Shown here: positions 49,835-58,890 of the stretch, piece after piece
Numbering within the stretch: position 1 is the stretch's first letter
Layout: each line of letters starts with the position of its first letter
Source of the DNA: Gordonibacter sp034932485
Lineage (GTDB): Bacteria; Actinomycetota; Coriobacteriia; Coriobacteriales; Eggerthellaceae
NCBI GenBank assembly: GCA_034932485.1
Contig: JAYFOQ010000004.1
Coordinates: 1 to 64,000, forward strand
Length of the DNA: 64,000 nt
Direction of reading: 5' to 3'
The notes under the pieces: generated by a model
Database searches by the model: none
The model's input: only the letters and a program-made list of their open reading frames with translations
What the model was told of the DNA's origin: nothing
Position numbers and translations under genes: made by a program

Positions 49835-51100
49835 TTATACAAGTGTATTGGCTTCTTCTGTTTTTTCGGGAAAACGAACAGCAACAGGAATTGGCTTACC
49901 AATGAGAACCGGCAAGAACAAAGTTACCACAAGAATTACTGCGGCAATGATGAAAGCCCAGAAGTACGAGCCGAACACCGCAAAAATGAATGCTGCAAGC
50001 ATGGGCCCGATAATACCCGTCGGGATATCAACCGTTGCCATCATTCCCATATTAGCACCAACATATTTCACACCGTAATACGAACGCATCACACTCATAC
50101 CGATAGATATCGAACCACCAAACGAGAGACCCACAATTGCAGCGCCAATAACGGTGCCTACAAACGGGTCGATTATCGTAGGCAAGAAAGCAATACAGAG
50201 AAGACCTATCGCCATTAAGATATTATCTAGAATCATAGACATTTTTCGCCCAATTTTATCTGCCAACGCGCCAATGGTTGGACGACCCAATCCATTAAAG
50301 AATCCGAACAGTCCCATTGCTACCGCCGCCAATGCCGCGGCCATCCCAAGAGAAACTCCATAAGGTGCGATCAACGAAATAACCATGAATCCAGCAAGAT
50401 GATTGGCGAGGTTCCATCCATACATTGCCCAAAATTGAGGTGTTTTCAACATCTGCGCTCGCGTATAACCAGTTGAAATATCACTCGATTCATTTGTGGG
50501 TGGCACATACCCTGTCGGTACATATCCCATTGGAGGGGCCTTCTGGAATAACGACATGCCAACCACCATGATCAGGCAAAGAGCAGATAGAGCTTTAAAC
50601 GCCCATTGGTAGCCAAGCTCAGCGATAAGAAAGTTAGCAAAAGATCCGAGCACGAGGCTTGCAAGCCCAAATCCCATCGTCATTGCGCCAAGAGCGAGAC
50701 CTGACTTATCGGGAAACCAACGAGGCGCGAGAGCAAGGGTGTTGTTAAGGGCAACGCCCAATGCATAGCCGCATACCGCGCCATAGGACACATACAACCA
50801 AACCAAGCTATCGGCAAACGAGGTGACAAAAAAGCCCAGAGTAAGAACAATCCCCCATAGGGTAATTGCCCGAACTTGGCCAAATTTATTGCCCCAGTAA
50901 GCCCCTGTGAGCTGCCCAAAGCCAAAACCAACCATCATAATGGTATAGGTCCATGTCGTCTCAACACGAGTCCAACCAAATGCTTCCTCCAAAGGCAAAA
51001 CGAAAATCGACCATGCATATAGGATGCCCAGAAACAGGGTCATCACAAAGCCTTTGGCGAGATACCCCCACCTGTTTCCATATTTGATTTCTTTTTCCAT
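49835..51100 (-). CDS. OFA-type MFS carrier (oxalate:formate antiporter family)
   Basis: A 421-residue membrane protein with twelve helices. It starts after AAAAGGGGGATAC. The first helix has GILYAWSIFVLPLEEAFGW, and the family motif RWFPDKSGLALGAMTMGFG follows at about residue 130. The central loop is about 45 residues (PPMGYVPTGYVPP). The OFA family includes oxalate/formate and other monocarboxylate carriers. A related carrier is encoded at 62055, at the other end of the Moco/activase region, so the two flank it. Substrate unknown. Confidence 0.88.
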   Translation of the reverse strand: MEKEIKYGNRWGYLAKGFVMTLFLGILYAWSIFVLPLEEAFGWTRVETTWTYTIMMVGFGFGQLTGAYWGNKFGQVRAITLWGIVLTLGFFVTSFADSLVWLYVSYGAVCGYALGVALNNTLALAPRWFPDKSGLALGAMTMGFGLASLVLGSFANFLIAELGYQWAFKALSALCLIMVVGMSLFQKAPPMGYVPTGYVPPTNESSDISTGYTRAQMLKTPQFWAMYGWNLANHLAGFMVISLIAPYGVSLGMAAALAAVAMGLFGFFNGLGRPTIGALADKIGRKMSMILDNILMAIGLLCIAFLPTIIDPFVGTVIGAAIVGLSFGGSISIGMSVMRSYYGVKYVGANMGMMATVDIPTGIIGPMLAAFIFAVFGSYFWAFIIAAVILVVTLFLPVLIGKPIPVAVRFPEKTEEANTLV

Positions 51101-51237
51101 GTATCCCCCTTTTCAATAGATAAATGATGCTCATTACATCGCACAGCGAGCCCCTACCAACTTAGTTTGAGATGTTTGCCGTATGATTGCACTCAAGCGT
51201 TTGTGAAGGCCGTTAAACAGAATGAGTGGTGAAAAGA

Positions 51238-52485
51238 TCAGGGGGTTCCACCACGGCAACCAAAACTTCCACCAGCGGGCAAACTGGATCGATCGTCAGT
51301 TATCCCGTTACAAGCAAAAATTAGACTACCTGCCGCTGTCCGCTTAGCAACCGATGCCATAAGTTTGATTCGATTGACCTGGTTGACGTCACTCGTGCCC
51401 GGATCAAATTCAATGGTGGCAATATTTACCGGCAATCCAGTACAATCTCCGAAGGTGCGCAAGCGTTTAACTGCCCCTTGGCCAACAACATGTCCGGCAA
51501 GACATCCGAACGTACGAACATACACAAAATCTCGAATACCCCACTCTACGAAAAGGCGGGCGTATCCCGCCATCGTCAAGCCCGGGCCTTGCGTCCGATG
51601 AGCGGGAAGTATCTTCAGTCCCGCACGTTCGACCTCTGTCGGAGACGGGCACCTCCAACACATATTCGTTCGATTACGGAGAATGTTGATCCTACCATCA
51701 AACAGCGCAGTCACCGCACCGGGAGCCTTTTTCGTCCGCAGAGCAAACGAGGCAAGCGAGACTAAATACGGTACAGCCACCTCGCAGTTCTCGCATTCAA
51801 TACAAGCTATCATGTCGCTATTCATTCCAGCATCGAACAAAGCAGGCGCAGACCCGATAATGCCAACAACAGGACGACCATCTCGCTCTGGTACGCCAAA
51901 GCTCTCAATCGCCCCGTCAAGACCCTCCAAATACGCTCTTACATCAAAGGCCCGAACAAAAGCCAGTTCCTCGCAAGCCCGCGCGCTCCATGTCTCAAGC
52001 AAAGCATTAAAGGAGGAAAGCCGCGATTCGTCAAGATAAGGCCTGACGCGCAGGCTTATCTGCAAAAGTGCATCGCCAACAACTAAGGCATCTGCAATTC
52101 TGCCAAGACGAAGGTAGTCTTTTGTATGGCTCAACAGCGCCAACCCATCAACTACCCCTTTTGCTGGAAACGAAAACCCAGCTACCTCGAGGGCTCGGGC
52201 AATAAGATAAGGAGTGTCGTCGCCTCGACATGACACACACGGCATCGGAACAACAATGCACGAGAGGGCATCTACCTCACTCGAAAAGCTTGATCGAACT
52301 TCCACTACCGTTCGACCAGCTGCAAGCAAGGAAGCAAAGCATGCATCGTTGTTAACGGTTTCTAACCCTGCACACACCGCCGCTTCGTCTAAGCAGGTCA
52401 CCACGCGCCAGGCTTCGCTCGAGCCAGATAGTGCTGCCTCAAGAAACGGAGCATGATATGCCGAAAAAAAAGGTACGAGAATCAT
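51238..52485 (-). CDS. C-terminal half of a 2-hydroxyacyl-CoA dehydratase-type activase fusion (DUF2229/HgdB-like)
   Basis: The 415-residue frame begins ATG five bases after AAGGGGG and overlaps the preceding gene by four bases (ATGA). It resembles the C-terminal third of the large (about 1400-residue) activase-related proteins of anaerobes: cysteines in CVSCRGDD, CIECENC and MCWRCPSPTE, then FGCLAGHVVGQGAVKRLR and a terminal FDPGTSDVNQVNRIKLMASVA segment. HgdB-like subunits bind a [4Fe-4S] cluster. The role here is unknown. The split from the 1001-residue partner is the notable feature. Confidence 0.8.
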   Translation of the reverse strand: MILVPFFSAYHAPFLEAALSGSSEAWRVVTCLDEAAVCAGLETVNNDACFASLLAAGRTVVEVRSSFSSEVDALSCIVVPMPCVSCRGDDTPYLIARALEVAGFSFPAKGVVDGLALLSHTKDYLRLGRIADALVVGDALLQISLRVRPYLDESRLSSFNALLETWSARACEELAFVRAFDVRAYLEGLDGAIESFGVPERDGRPVVGIIGSAPALFDAGMNSDMIACIECENCEVAVPYLVSLASFALRTKKAPGAVTALFDGRINILRNRTNMCWRCPSPTEVERAGLKILPAHRTQGPGLTMAGYARLFVEWGIRDFVYVRTFGCLAGHVVGQGAVKRLRTFGDCTGLPVNIATIEFDPGTSDVNQVNRIKLMASVAKRTAAGSLIFACNGITDDRSSLPAGGSFGCRGGTP

Positions 52486-55400
52486 CTAAGCCCCCTTGCC
52501 TGTCTTTCGCAACGAGCAGCCATCATAGAACGCACGCGGATGCGTGTCGCGGCAAGATCCACCATCTCGTCTATCTTAAGCGCCGTCAGAGTACTACCGT
52601 GCGCTTTAAGCTCATCGCGCACGCGGTCAACCGTCACCGCATCAAGACCGCAGCCAAATGAATACAGTTCGACAAATTCCATGTCGTCCCTTTTCGCCAC
52701 AAAGCGCGCAGCTCGCAAAATACGTTCGGGGTACTCCCATCTACTCTTTCCAACGCACGGTTTTTCCGCTTCCTCATCTGACTCCATCGGCAAAGAATCC
52801 TCGGTGAGAACAGCGAAGCCATACGATCTAAAGAGTTCAGGTATAGCATGATGCACAGAAGGATCAACATGATAAGGTCTTCCAGCAAGAACGACCCCCT
52901 GAATGCCGCGTGCTGCCATAAACGCAAGCGCCTCAGCCCCCGCCGCCACCATATCGCCCCGAAACCGAGACTGCTCTTCGATTGCATGAAACACCGCCCG
53001 CTCCACCTCGTCGAACAATAAATCGGGGGCAAGAGCACGTAAGCTAGCGTGCAGTTCCGGCAACAGCCTTTCGTCGGGGCAAGTGCCGTCAAACAAGGCA
53101 GGTACATGGGGCGTAACAAGCTTAACCCCCTGATCGTGCACCATGTCGACGTTAGCGTCAAGAACGAAAGGGTATCCAGAAAGTACAGGACAAGCCTTCC
53201 CGCCAGTATACTCCGCATCCACAAAAGGAAGAAATACCGCGGGGACGCCACGCTCCACCAAGTCAACCAAATGGGCATGCATAAGCTTCGCAGGGTAGCA
53301 CAGCGATTCGGAGGGAATGGTCTCAAGCGCCTTTCCACGCAGCGCATCTGTCGGAACATGTGACAACACGACCCTGAAACCCAGCTCCGTGAACAAGGTA
53401 TGCCAAAAGGGATAGAGGTCATACATTCCTAATGCCCGAGGAAGACCGATGGCCCCCCGAGGAGCATCCTTCTCACTCCGCGCTTGGTAAGAAAATATCC
53501 GCTTTAAACGGTAGGCGAACAGATCGGGCAGATCGCTTCGTTCGTGCCCTTCGCCTAGACCACGCTCACATCGGTTTCCCATCGCAAAGGTGCGCACTCC
53601 ATCGCCATCATCAAATAAGATAGTAGCTAGCTGACAGGCGTTTCCGCATAAATCACACGTCGTCTGCTTCATCGCAAATGAGAGATGTTCGACGTTCTTG
53701 CGCGATACCATGCGCGAAGACCGCCCCTCCTCCGCCCTGTCGCGCGCGATAAGTGCCGCACCGTACGCTCCCATATAAGCTGCGATATCAGGTCTCGACA
53801 CTTCAGCTCCATAAAGTTTCTCGAATGCCCGCAATACGGCATTGTTCATAAAGGTGCCGCCTTGCACGACAATACGCTTACCGAGCGAAGAGATATCGCG
53901 TGCCCTAATAACCTTATACACGGCATTGCGCACCACCGAATACGCCAGACCGGCGGCAATATCACCCAAACAGGCTCCTTCTTTCTGAGCATGACGCACC
54001 CGAGAGGTCATAAATACCGTACAGCGTGTTCCTAAATCAACCGGATTACTAGCGTGCATAGCCTCATCCAAGAAGCGGTCAAAACGCACATTCATAGACC
54101 ATGCCATGCCACTAAGAAGGGCACCACATCCACTTGAGCATGCCTCGTTCAGCACGATATCGTCTACAACACCATCGCGCAGCCATGCGCATTTAATATC
54201 CTGTCCGCCAATATCTAAAATAAAATCGACATCTGGAACAAGCTTGCGCGCTGCTCGAACATGAGCAACCGTCTCCACCTCACCCGAATCGAGAGAGAAC
54301 GCTCGTCTAAGCAACTCCTCGCCATACCCGGTAACCGTTACATGAGCAATATCAACCGCAAAGGTACCGTCATGACGCTGCGGCAAGTGCTTCCATAGAT
54401 CAACGAGCATCGTCTGAGCCGCCTCAACGACACTACCTGCCGAGCGCTCATAGTACGTTCTCAAAACGCGACCCGCCTGATCAATAAGTACATATTTTAT
54501 TGCCTCGGATCCAGAATCGATGCCGAGAAACACGCTTCCCTCTGCGGTGGTCAGATTTGCCCGAGGCGCAACCGGCCCTTCATGACGTCGCATAAAATCT
54601 CGACACTCGTCATCGGAGGCGAAAAGTGCGTCCAACCGCTCGAGTGTTGCGCCCTGCTCCCACGAAGTATCCTCGAGCCTCACAATGAGTTCTGGCAAAG
54701 TCGTCAAGGGGCCTGTCCACGAATCAAAAGCAGCCCCTTCTGCAACAAATAGATGGCCATCGGGGGGCACGATCACATGATCGTCGTCCAGATCGAGCCG
54801 CACCTTAAAACGATCACGCAGTGCCGAGAGGAAATGTAGCGGTCCTCCCAGTAAAGCAACCGTACCCCGGATTGGTCGCCCACAGGCCAAACCTGAAAGA
54901 CACTGCGTTGCTACTGCATCAAACACTGAGCCAGCAATATCTTCCTTTGAAACACCCTCGTTCAATAAAGGTCGTACATCCATCTGGGCGAACACGGCGC
55001 ATCGCGATGCGATAGCATGGAAGGTGCGGCAGCCCAATGCCGCGAAGTTGAGCTTCTCTGAACTCAGATCCATCATAGCGGCTATCGTGTCAATAAAACC
55101 ACCGGTGCCACCTGCGCATGTGCTATTCATACGCAGTTCTTCTCCATCCGACAAGAACAGAATCTTCGAATCTTCTCCGCCTATCTCAATAGCAACATCT
55201 GTCTGAGGGATGCGTCGTGCAATAGCACAACGAGCGGCAATAACCTCTTGAACGAAGGGAAGATCGAATAATTCTGCAAATTGCATACCTGCTGAACCGG
55301 TAACCCCAATGGTCATACCCTCGCAAGGAAAGCGTCGGTAGGCCTGCCTCAAGGTATACCGCAACGTTTCGAACACATTGGACAAATGTCGCTCATATGA

Positions 55401-55487
55401 ATCATAGAGTAGATTCAGTTCATCATCGAGCACAACAAGTTTGATAGTTTTAGAGCCGATATCCACACCCAAATGAAGCACATCCAT
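52482..55487 (-). CDS. Double ASKHA activase plus DUF2229 protein
   Basis: The 1001-residue protein begins with two BadF/BcrA/HgdC-type ATPase domains. The first (about 1-270) has GVDIGSKTIKLVVLDDE, EIGGEDSKI, MNSTCAGGTGGFI and SRCAVFAQ. The second (about 318-585) has GIDSGSEAIKYVLID, DIGGQDIKC, NEACSSGCGALL and TRCTVFMTSRV. These pairs supply the cysteines that hold a [4Fe-4S] cluster between two monomers in dehydratase activases, so the two domains could bind one intramolecularly. The last ~370 residues are DUF2229-like, with CDLCGNACQLATILFDDG and SFGCGLDAVTVDRVRDELK. It is coupled by a four-base overlap to the 415-residue partner. The substrate is unknown. Confidence 0.88.
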   Translation of the reverse strand: MDVLHLGVDIGSKTIKLVVLDDELNLLYDSYERHLSNVFETLRYTLRQAYRRFPCEGMTIGVTGSAGMQFAELFDLPFVQEVIAARCAIARRIPQTDVAIEIGGEDSKILFLSDGEELRMNSTCAGGTGGFIDTIAAMMDLSSEKLNFAALGCRTFHAIASRCAVFAQMDVRPLLNEGVSKEDIAGSVFDAVATQCLSGLACGRPIRGTVALLGGPLHFLSALRDRFKVRLDLDDDHVIVPPDGHLFVAEGAAFDSWTGPLTTLPELIVRLEDTSWEQGATLERLDALFASDDECRDFMRRHEGPVAPRANLTTAEGSVFLGIDSGSEAIKYVLIDQAGRVLRTYYERSAGSVVEAAQTMLVDLWKHLPQRHDGTFAVDIAHVTVTGYGEELLRRAFSLDSGEVETVAHVRAARKLVPDVDFILDIGGQDIKCAWLRDGVVDDIVLNEACSSGCGALLSGMAWSMNVRFDRFLDEAMHASNPVDLGTRCTVFMTSRVRHAQKEGACLGDIAAGLAYSVVRNAVYKVIRARDISSLGKRIVVQGGTFMNNAVLRAFEKLYGAEVSRPDIAAYMGAYGAALIARDRAEEGRSSRMVSRKNVEHLSFAMKQTTCDLCGNACQLATILFDDGDGVRTFAMGNRCERGLGEGHERSDLPDLFAYRLKRIFSYQARSEKDAPRGAIGLPRALGMYDLYPFWHTLFTELGFRVVLSHVPTDALRGKALETIPSESLCYPAKLMHAHLVDLVERGVPAVFLPFVDAEYTGGKACPVLSGYPFVLDANVDMVHDQGVKLVTPHVPALFDGTCPDERLLPELHASLRALAPDLLFDEVERAVFHAIEEQSRFRGDMVAAGAEALAFMAARGIQGVVLAGRPYHVDPSVHHAIPELFRSYGFAVLTEDSLPMESDEEAEKPCVGKSRWEYPERILRAARFVAKRDDMEFVELYSFGCGLDAVTVDRVRDELKAHGSTLTALKIDEMVDLAATRIRVRSMMAARCERQARGLR

Positions 55488-55511
55488 TCCCTTCTTCTCG
55501 GCGGTCGTCTG

Positions 55512-55796
55512 CTACGATTGTGCAGAATTATCCCGGGGGAACGACGGCGCAGAACCCGCTTGGTTTTGACGCCGCGCCTTGGCAGCTGCTGCAAGCATCA
55601 AGATGTTGTTATGCTCAGCCTTTTTCTTGTCAATATAAGCCTGTTTTGCCCGCGCTCGCATACTGTCTGTAATAGGCGTTCCACAGTTCGCGCAAGCATC
55701 ATCGAGCAGATTAATATCGTTCCCACAACCTGCACAAACCGCATGCTTGTCATAACATTTGCCACAACGAGAACAATCTGTACAAGCAAACGTCAT
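55512..55796 (-). CDS. Small zinc-ribbon-like protein
   Basis: A 94-residue protein from the ATG at 55796, which follows GGAGGTG; the longer in-frame start at 55838 has no site. Cysteines are in CTDCSRCGKC, CAGCGN and CANCGT, which suit zinc-ribbon or rubredoxin-like metal sites. A charged helical and then Ser/Pro-rich tail follows. It lies 24 bp before the activase gene and is probably co-transcribed. I do not recognise the family; a structural or cofactor-handling role with the activase is only a guess. Confidence 0.75.
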   Translation of the reverse strand: MTFACTDCSRCGKCYDKHAVCAGCGNDINLLDDACANCGTPITDSMRARAKQAYIDKKKAEHNNILMLAAAAKARRQNQAGSAPSFPRDNSAQS

Positions 55797-55887
55797 AGAG
55801 AACACCTCCGTATTAAGTGAGTAGGAAATATGAGACACGCCCGCAATATACCAGCAGTAGACAAGCCGTATTCAACCTGCCACAAGC

Positions 55888-55919
55888 AGGTATCGCCCGC
55901 CGTTTGGCGGGCGATACCT
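55888..55919 (-). terminator. Terminator separating the Moco operon from the activase operon
   Basis: A 14-bp perfect G+C-rich stem (AGGTATCGCCCGCC with its complement) has a 4-nt loop and lies 10 bp after the ferredoxin stop on the minus strand. The Moco enzyme and activase genes are therefore separate transcripts, or at least partly insulated. Confidence 0.85.
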
Positions 55920-55929
55920 CAAATATCCA

Positions 55930-56262
55930 CTAGCGATACAACGCCAGATGCCCGTCGGTCTTGTCTGCCAACTCGCACATCTCGTCTAACTCACCTACGT
56001 GGAGCGCCCTCGAGATGCAGATGGCGGCACAGGGAGCTTTGCCTTCTTCCTTCTCGAGACAGTAAGCGCACTTATCCAAGCGGTATGGGTAGGGCGACAT
56101 AAACATTTCGGGCCTACCGTCTACTTTGTCAGGCTTGCCTAAAAATACGCGCATGTACGTTTCGGTTACGGGCAACTGATAATAATCTTGACACGCGAGC
56201 TGACAAGCAGAGCAGCCCACGCAATAGTCGAGCTCAACGAGCACGCCAATCTTCTTAGCCAT
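55930..56262 (-). CDS. Ferredoxin-like partner of the soluble Moco enzyme
   Basis: A 110-residue cytosolic protein; the start is the ATG after AAGGGAAAAATC. A CVGCSACQLAC set and a CAYC...CAAIC set indicate two [4Fe-4S] clusters. The segment between them carries an MRVFLGKPDK stretch typical of DmsB-like partner subunits. It has no signal peptide. It follows the catalytic gene by 73 bp and should exchange electrons with it. Confidence 0.9.
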   Translation of the reverse strand: MAKKIGVLVELDYCVGCSACQLACQDYYQLPVTETYMRVFLGKPDKVDGRPEMFMSPYPYRLDKCAYCLEKEEGKAPCAAICISRALHVGELDEMCELADKTDGHLALYR

Positions 56263-56335
56263 GATTTTTCCCTTCATTATCAAGCAAATGGGTCCGGTAA
56301 AGGCTCCGCCGATCTACTTAATCGACGGAACATTG

Positions 56336-58753
56336 CTATTCCGAAAACTTCGTAACCTTACACAGGCTGCTGCGCATAGGTGCTGCGCCGAATCCGGGGT
56401 CAGAACCATCAGCCGTAGTCAAAACATTCGGATTAGCCTGATCCCAGCTAAAGCCAGGCAGGTTCAATTCGTCGCAGGAGTGCTTGTAGTTCGGGCGACA
56501 CATACTCACCGCGCCTTTGATAACGCCCTTGGAGATACGAGCCTTTGCCTTGATTTTTCCGCGCAAGCTCTCCACCCACAGCCACTCGCCTTCAGAAATT
56601 TGACGCGCCCGTGCATCCTCTTCATTCAACTCGATATAGGGCCACGGCTCCAAGATGCGTTGGTGTGCAATATTGGTCCAAGCCGAGTGGTAAAACGCGT
56701 AGTCGCGAGCACCCGTGGTCAGGCACAAATCGTATTCCTGATACAGCTCCGGCGTCGAATAGGGGCTCTCAAACGGCTCCCTGTAGCTCGGCAGCGGCGA
56801 ATCGTAACCATAAGAAGGCATCTGCTCGGAGTACACCTCGATACGCATGGTGGGAGTCTGAAACTTCACCAAACCCTTCTCGTGCTGACGGGTCGTACGT
56901 TTCTCGCCGCCGTACTCTACGAAGTAGCCAATCTTTGCCGCTTCCTCGTAATCGGTGATAGGCTCCTTGCCATTGGGTATCAGATGGAACTCGTTGAGGC
57001 GCCACAGTTGCATCTCTTCGGAGCTCTCCCAAGGCCACAGTTCGGGGTCGAAGCGTTTACCCAAGTTACGCATAAAGTCCCAGTCATCCCATGCTTCGCC
57101 AGGGGCCTTGACAGCCTTCTGTGGAATATTGAATGGGCACGGCTCAGGATATAACTCTTCATCAAAGTTGCCTACACGCTCTGACCAGTGTGCTGCAGGC
57201 AACACAATGTCAGCCAACTCGGCACCCGGCGTCATGAAGTAATCCATATTTACATTCAGCTCAAGGACATCAGACATAAGAGCCTCATGGATCTTGGTGG
57301 AGTTCTCAAAGCAACCCAACGGGTCGTTGGCTACGGAAATCATAACCTTGACAGGCCAGGGCTCGCCCGTGATCATAGCATCCCATACATCGTTAGGGAT
57401 ATTGGCGTTGCCGTATACTTGTGTATACATAGGATGCTTGTCATAACCAAGACGAAGCTTAGAAGGCACGCGGTCGTATGCGGTAATCTTCGGGTCAAGC
57501 ATGAACTCCCAGAACGTATTGAAGTAAATACCACCCTTATCATCCAGCGGCGGATTCAGCAGAAGCTGTAGCAGCGTAATAGCGCGACCGGATTGCAGAG
57601 CATTCGAAGTCATCATGCAAGCACCGAGGTACGCAGTAAGCAAGGATGGCTTGCCATCAGTAGGATTCGTAATGATGTCGAACATCTCCAGAATCTTATC
57701 AACGGGCGTCCAGGTGACGGAAGAAACCTTCTCGGGCGTCCACACCGCAACTTCTTCCTTGTACGTTTGAATAGCTGTCTTACACACCTTCTTGCTGCCG
57801 TCGGCCATCGTAAGTTCATACTCACCCTCGAGCGTCGGAGCCACACCTTCACGGGCAAACGACTCAGTTTCGGGATACCATACAACCGGAGTGCCCGAGA
57901 TCTCATCCCACACAACATAATGCTCGGAGGCCACATCCCCCGCGTCAGCGACGAGATCGGCCTCGCGAATCATCATGCGAGTCTCTGCATCTACCAAAAA
58001 CGGCGCATTAGTCCATTTTGTCAGCAGATCGTGAGCCGCCAGATGCTTACCATGCTGGAACATCAGATTCGTCAAACCTAATGCCAACGCGCCATCGGTG
58101 CCAGGACGGACCGGCACCCATAGATCAGCTTTAGCCGCAATGTCGCGGAACACAGGATCAACTACGACCACATGGGCGCCATTACGCTTGGCATCCATGA
58201 TACGCAAGCCACTGTACTGACGTGAGCGAATAGGATTTGTACCCCACATAACGATAGACCCGGCATTGCGATAGTCGCATGCTTCGTGCGGATGGAACAT
58301 GCGACCATAGGTCACATGAGTCTGGGCAAGGTTCGGCAACAGGCAGACATGCGTCGGCCATACCTTGCCGCCGCCGTTCCAGGTGTTATTCAGACGATCG
58401 AGGAAATGATTCGAACCGCGACCGGTACCTTGCGAAATAATAACCGACTCGGGACCGTAGTTTTCAATGGTCTCGCGAATTTTCTTCTCGATGATATCAA
58501 GTGCATCATCCCAACTGATACGCTCCCACTTGCCCTCACCGCGCTTGCCAGCTCGCTTCAGAGGATACTTAAGACGATCGGGATGCGCATGAATCTCTTG
58601 AGCAGAAAACGCCTTCACACACAAGATGCCGTCATTGACCGGATTTTCCTGATCACCCTCGACACGTACGATCTCGTCGTTGTCGTTGACCGTAAGAACA
58701 ACGCCACATTTGGAATGGCAGTCGAAGCAAACGGTCCTAACTTTCTTCTCCAT
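56336..58753 (-). CDS. Cytosolic molybdopterin oxidoreductase, dehydroxylase/hydratase-like
   Basis: The 805-residue protein lacks any export signal and starts with MEKKVRTVC. The [4Fe-4S] motif is C9-x2-C12-x3-C16-x28-C45. The metal-ligand loop reads WGTNPIRSRQYS, with Ser177 or Ser181 the candidate ligand. The bis-MGD folds extend to the end. The lack of a Tat signal, the short ferredoxin partner, the adjoining importer and the LysR gene resemble soluble enzymes such as acetylene hydratase, pyrogallol-type hydroxytransferase and the catechol dehydroxylases known in Gordonibacter and Eggerthella. The substrate cannot be read from sequence; an aromatic hydroxyl compound is the leading idea. 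Confidence 0.88.
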   Translation of the reverse strand: MEKKVRTVCFDCHSKCGVVLTVNDNDEIVRVEGDQENPVNDGILCVKAFSAQEIHAHPDRLKYPLKRAGKRGEGKWERISWDDALDIIEKKIRETIENYGPESVIISQGTGRGSNHFLDRLNNTWNGGGKVWPTHVCLLPNLAQTHVTYGRMFHPHEACDYRNAGSIVMWGTNPIRSRQYSGLRIMDAKRNGAHVVVVDPVFRDIAAKADLWVPVRPGTDGALALGLTNLMFQHGKHLAAHDLLTKWTNAPFLVDAETRMMIREADLVADAGDVASEHYVVWDEISGTPVVWYPETESFAREGVAPTLEGEYELTMADGSKKVCKTAIQTYKEEVAVWTPEKVSSVTWTPVDKILEMFDIITNPTDGKPSLLTAYLGACMMTSNALQSGRAITLLQLLLNPPLDDKGGIYFNTFWEFMLDPKITAYDRVPSKLRLGYDKHPMYTQVYGNANIPNDVWDAMITGEPWPVKVMISVANDPLGCFENSTKIHEALMSDVLELNVNMDYFMTPGAELADIVLPAAHWSERVGNFDEELYPEPCPFNIPQKAVKAPGEAWDDWDFMRNLGKRFDPELWPWESSEEMQLWRLNEFHLIPNGKEPITDYEEAAKIGYFVEYGGEKRTTRQHEKGLVKFQTPTMRIEVYSEQMPSYGYDSPLPSYREPFESPYSTPELYQEYDLCLTTGARDYAFYHSAWTNIAHQRILEPWPYIELNEEDARARQISEGEWLWVESLRGKIKAKARISKGVIKGAVSMCRPNYKHSCDELNLPGFSWDQANPNVLTTADGSDPGFGAAPMRSSLCKVTKFSE

Positions 58754-58890
58754 GATGTACCTCCATTTTTGTTTTACTCGTCACTTCGCAGGCCAAGGCG
58801 TGCGAAGAAGAACCCAAGCTTAGCTCCGCGTCACTCATGACACATCAAGCGGTTTTCGTTGCAGAACATAATAATGAGATGGCACAGGGG

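Noticed and set aside
56261..57154. 297-codon plus-strand frame over the Moco gene
   Set aside because: It is antisense to strongly conserved Moco enzyme sequence and has no recognisable domain.
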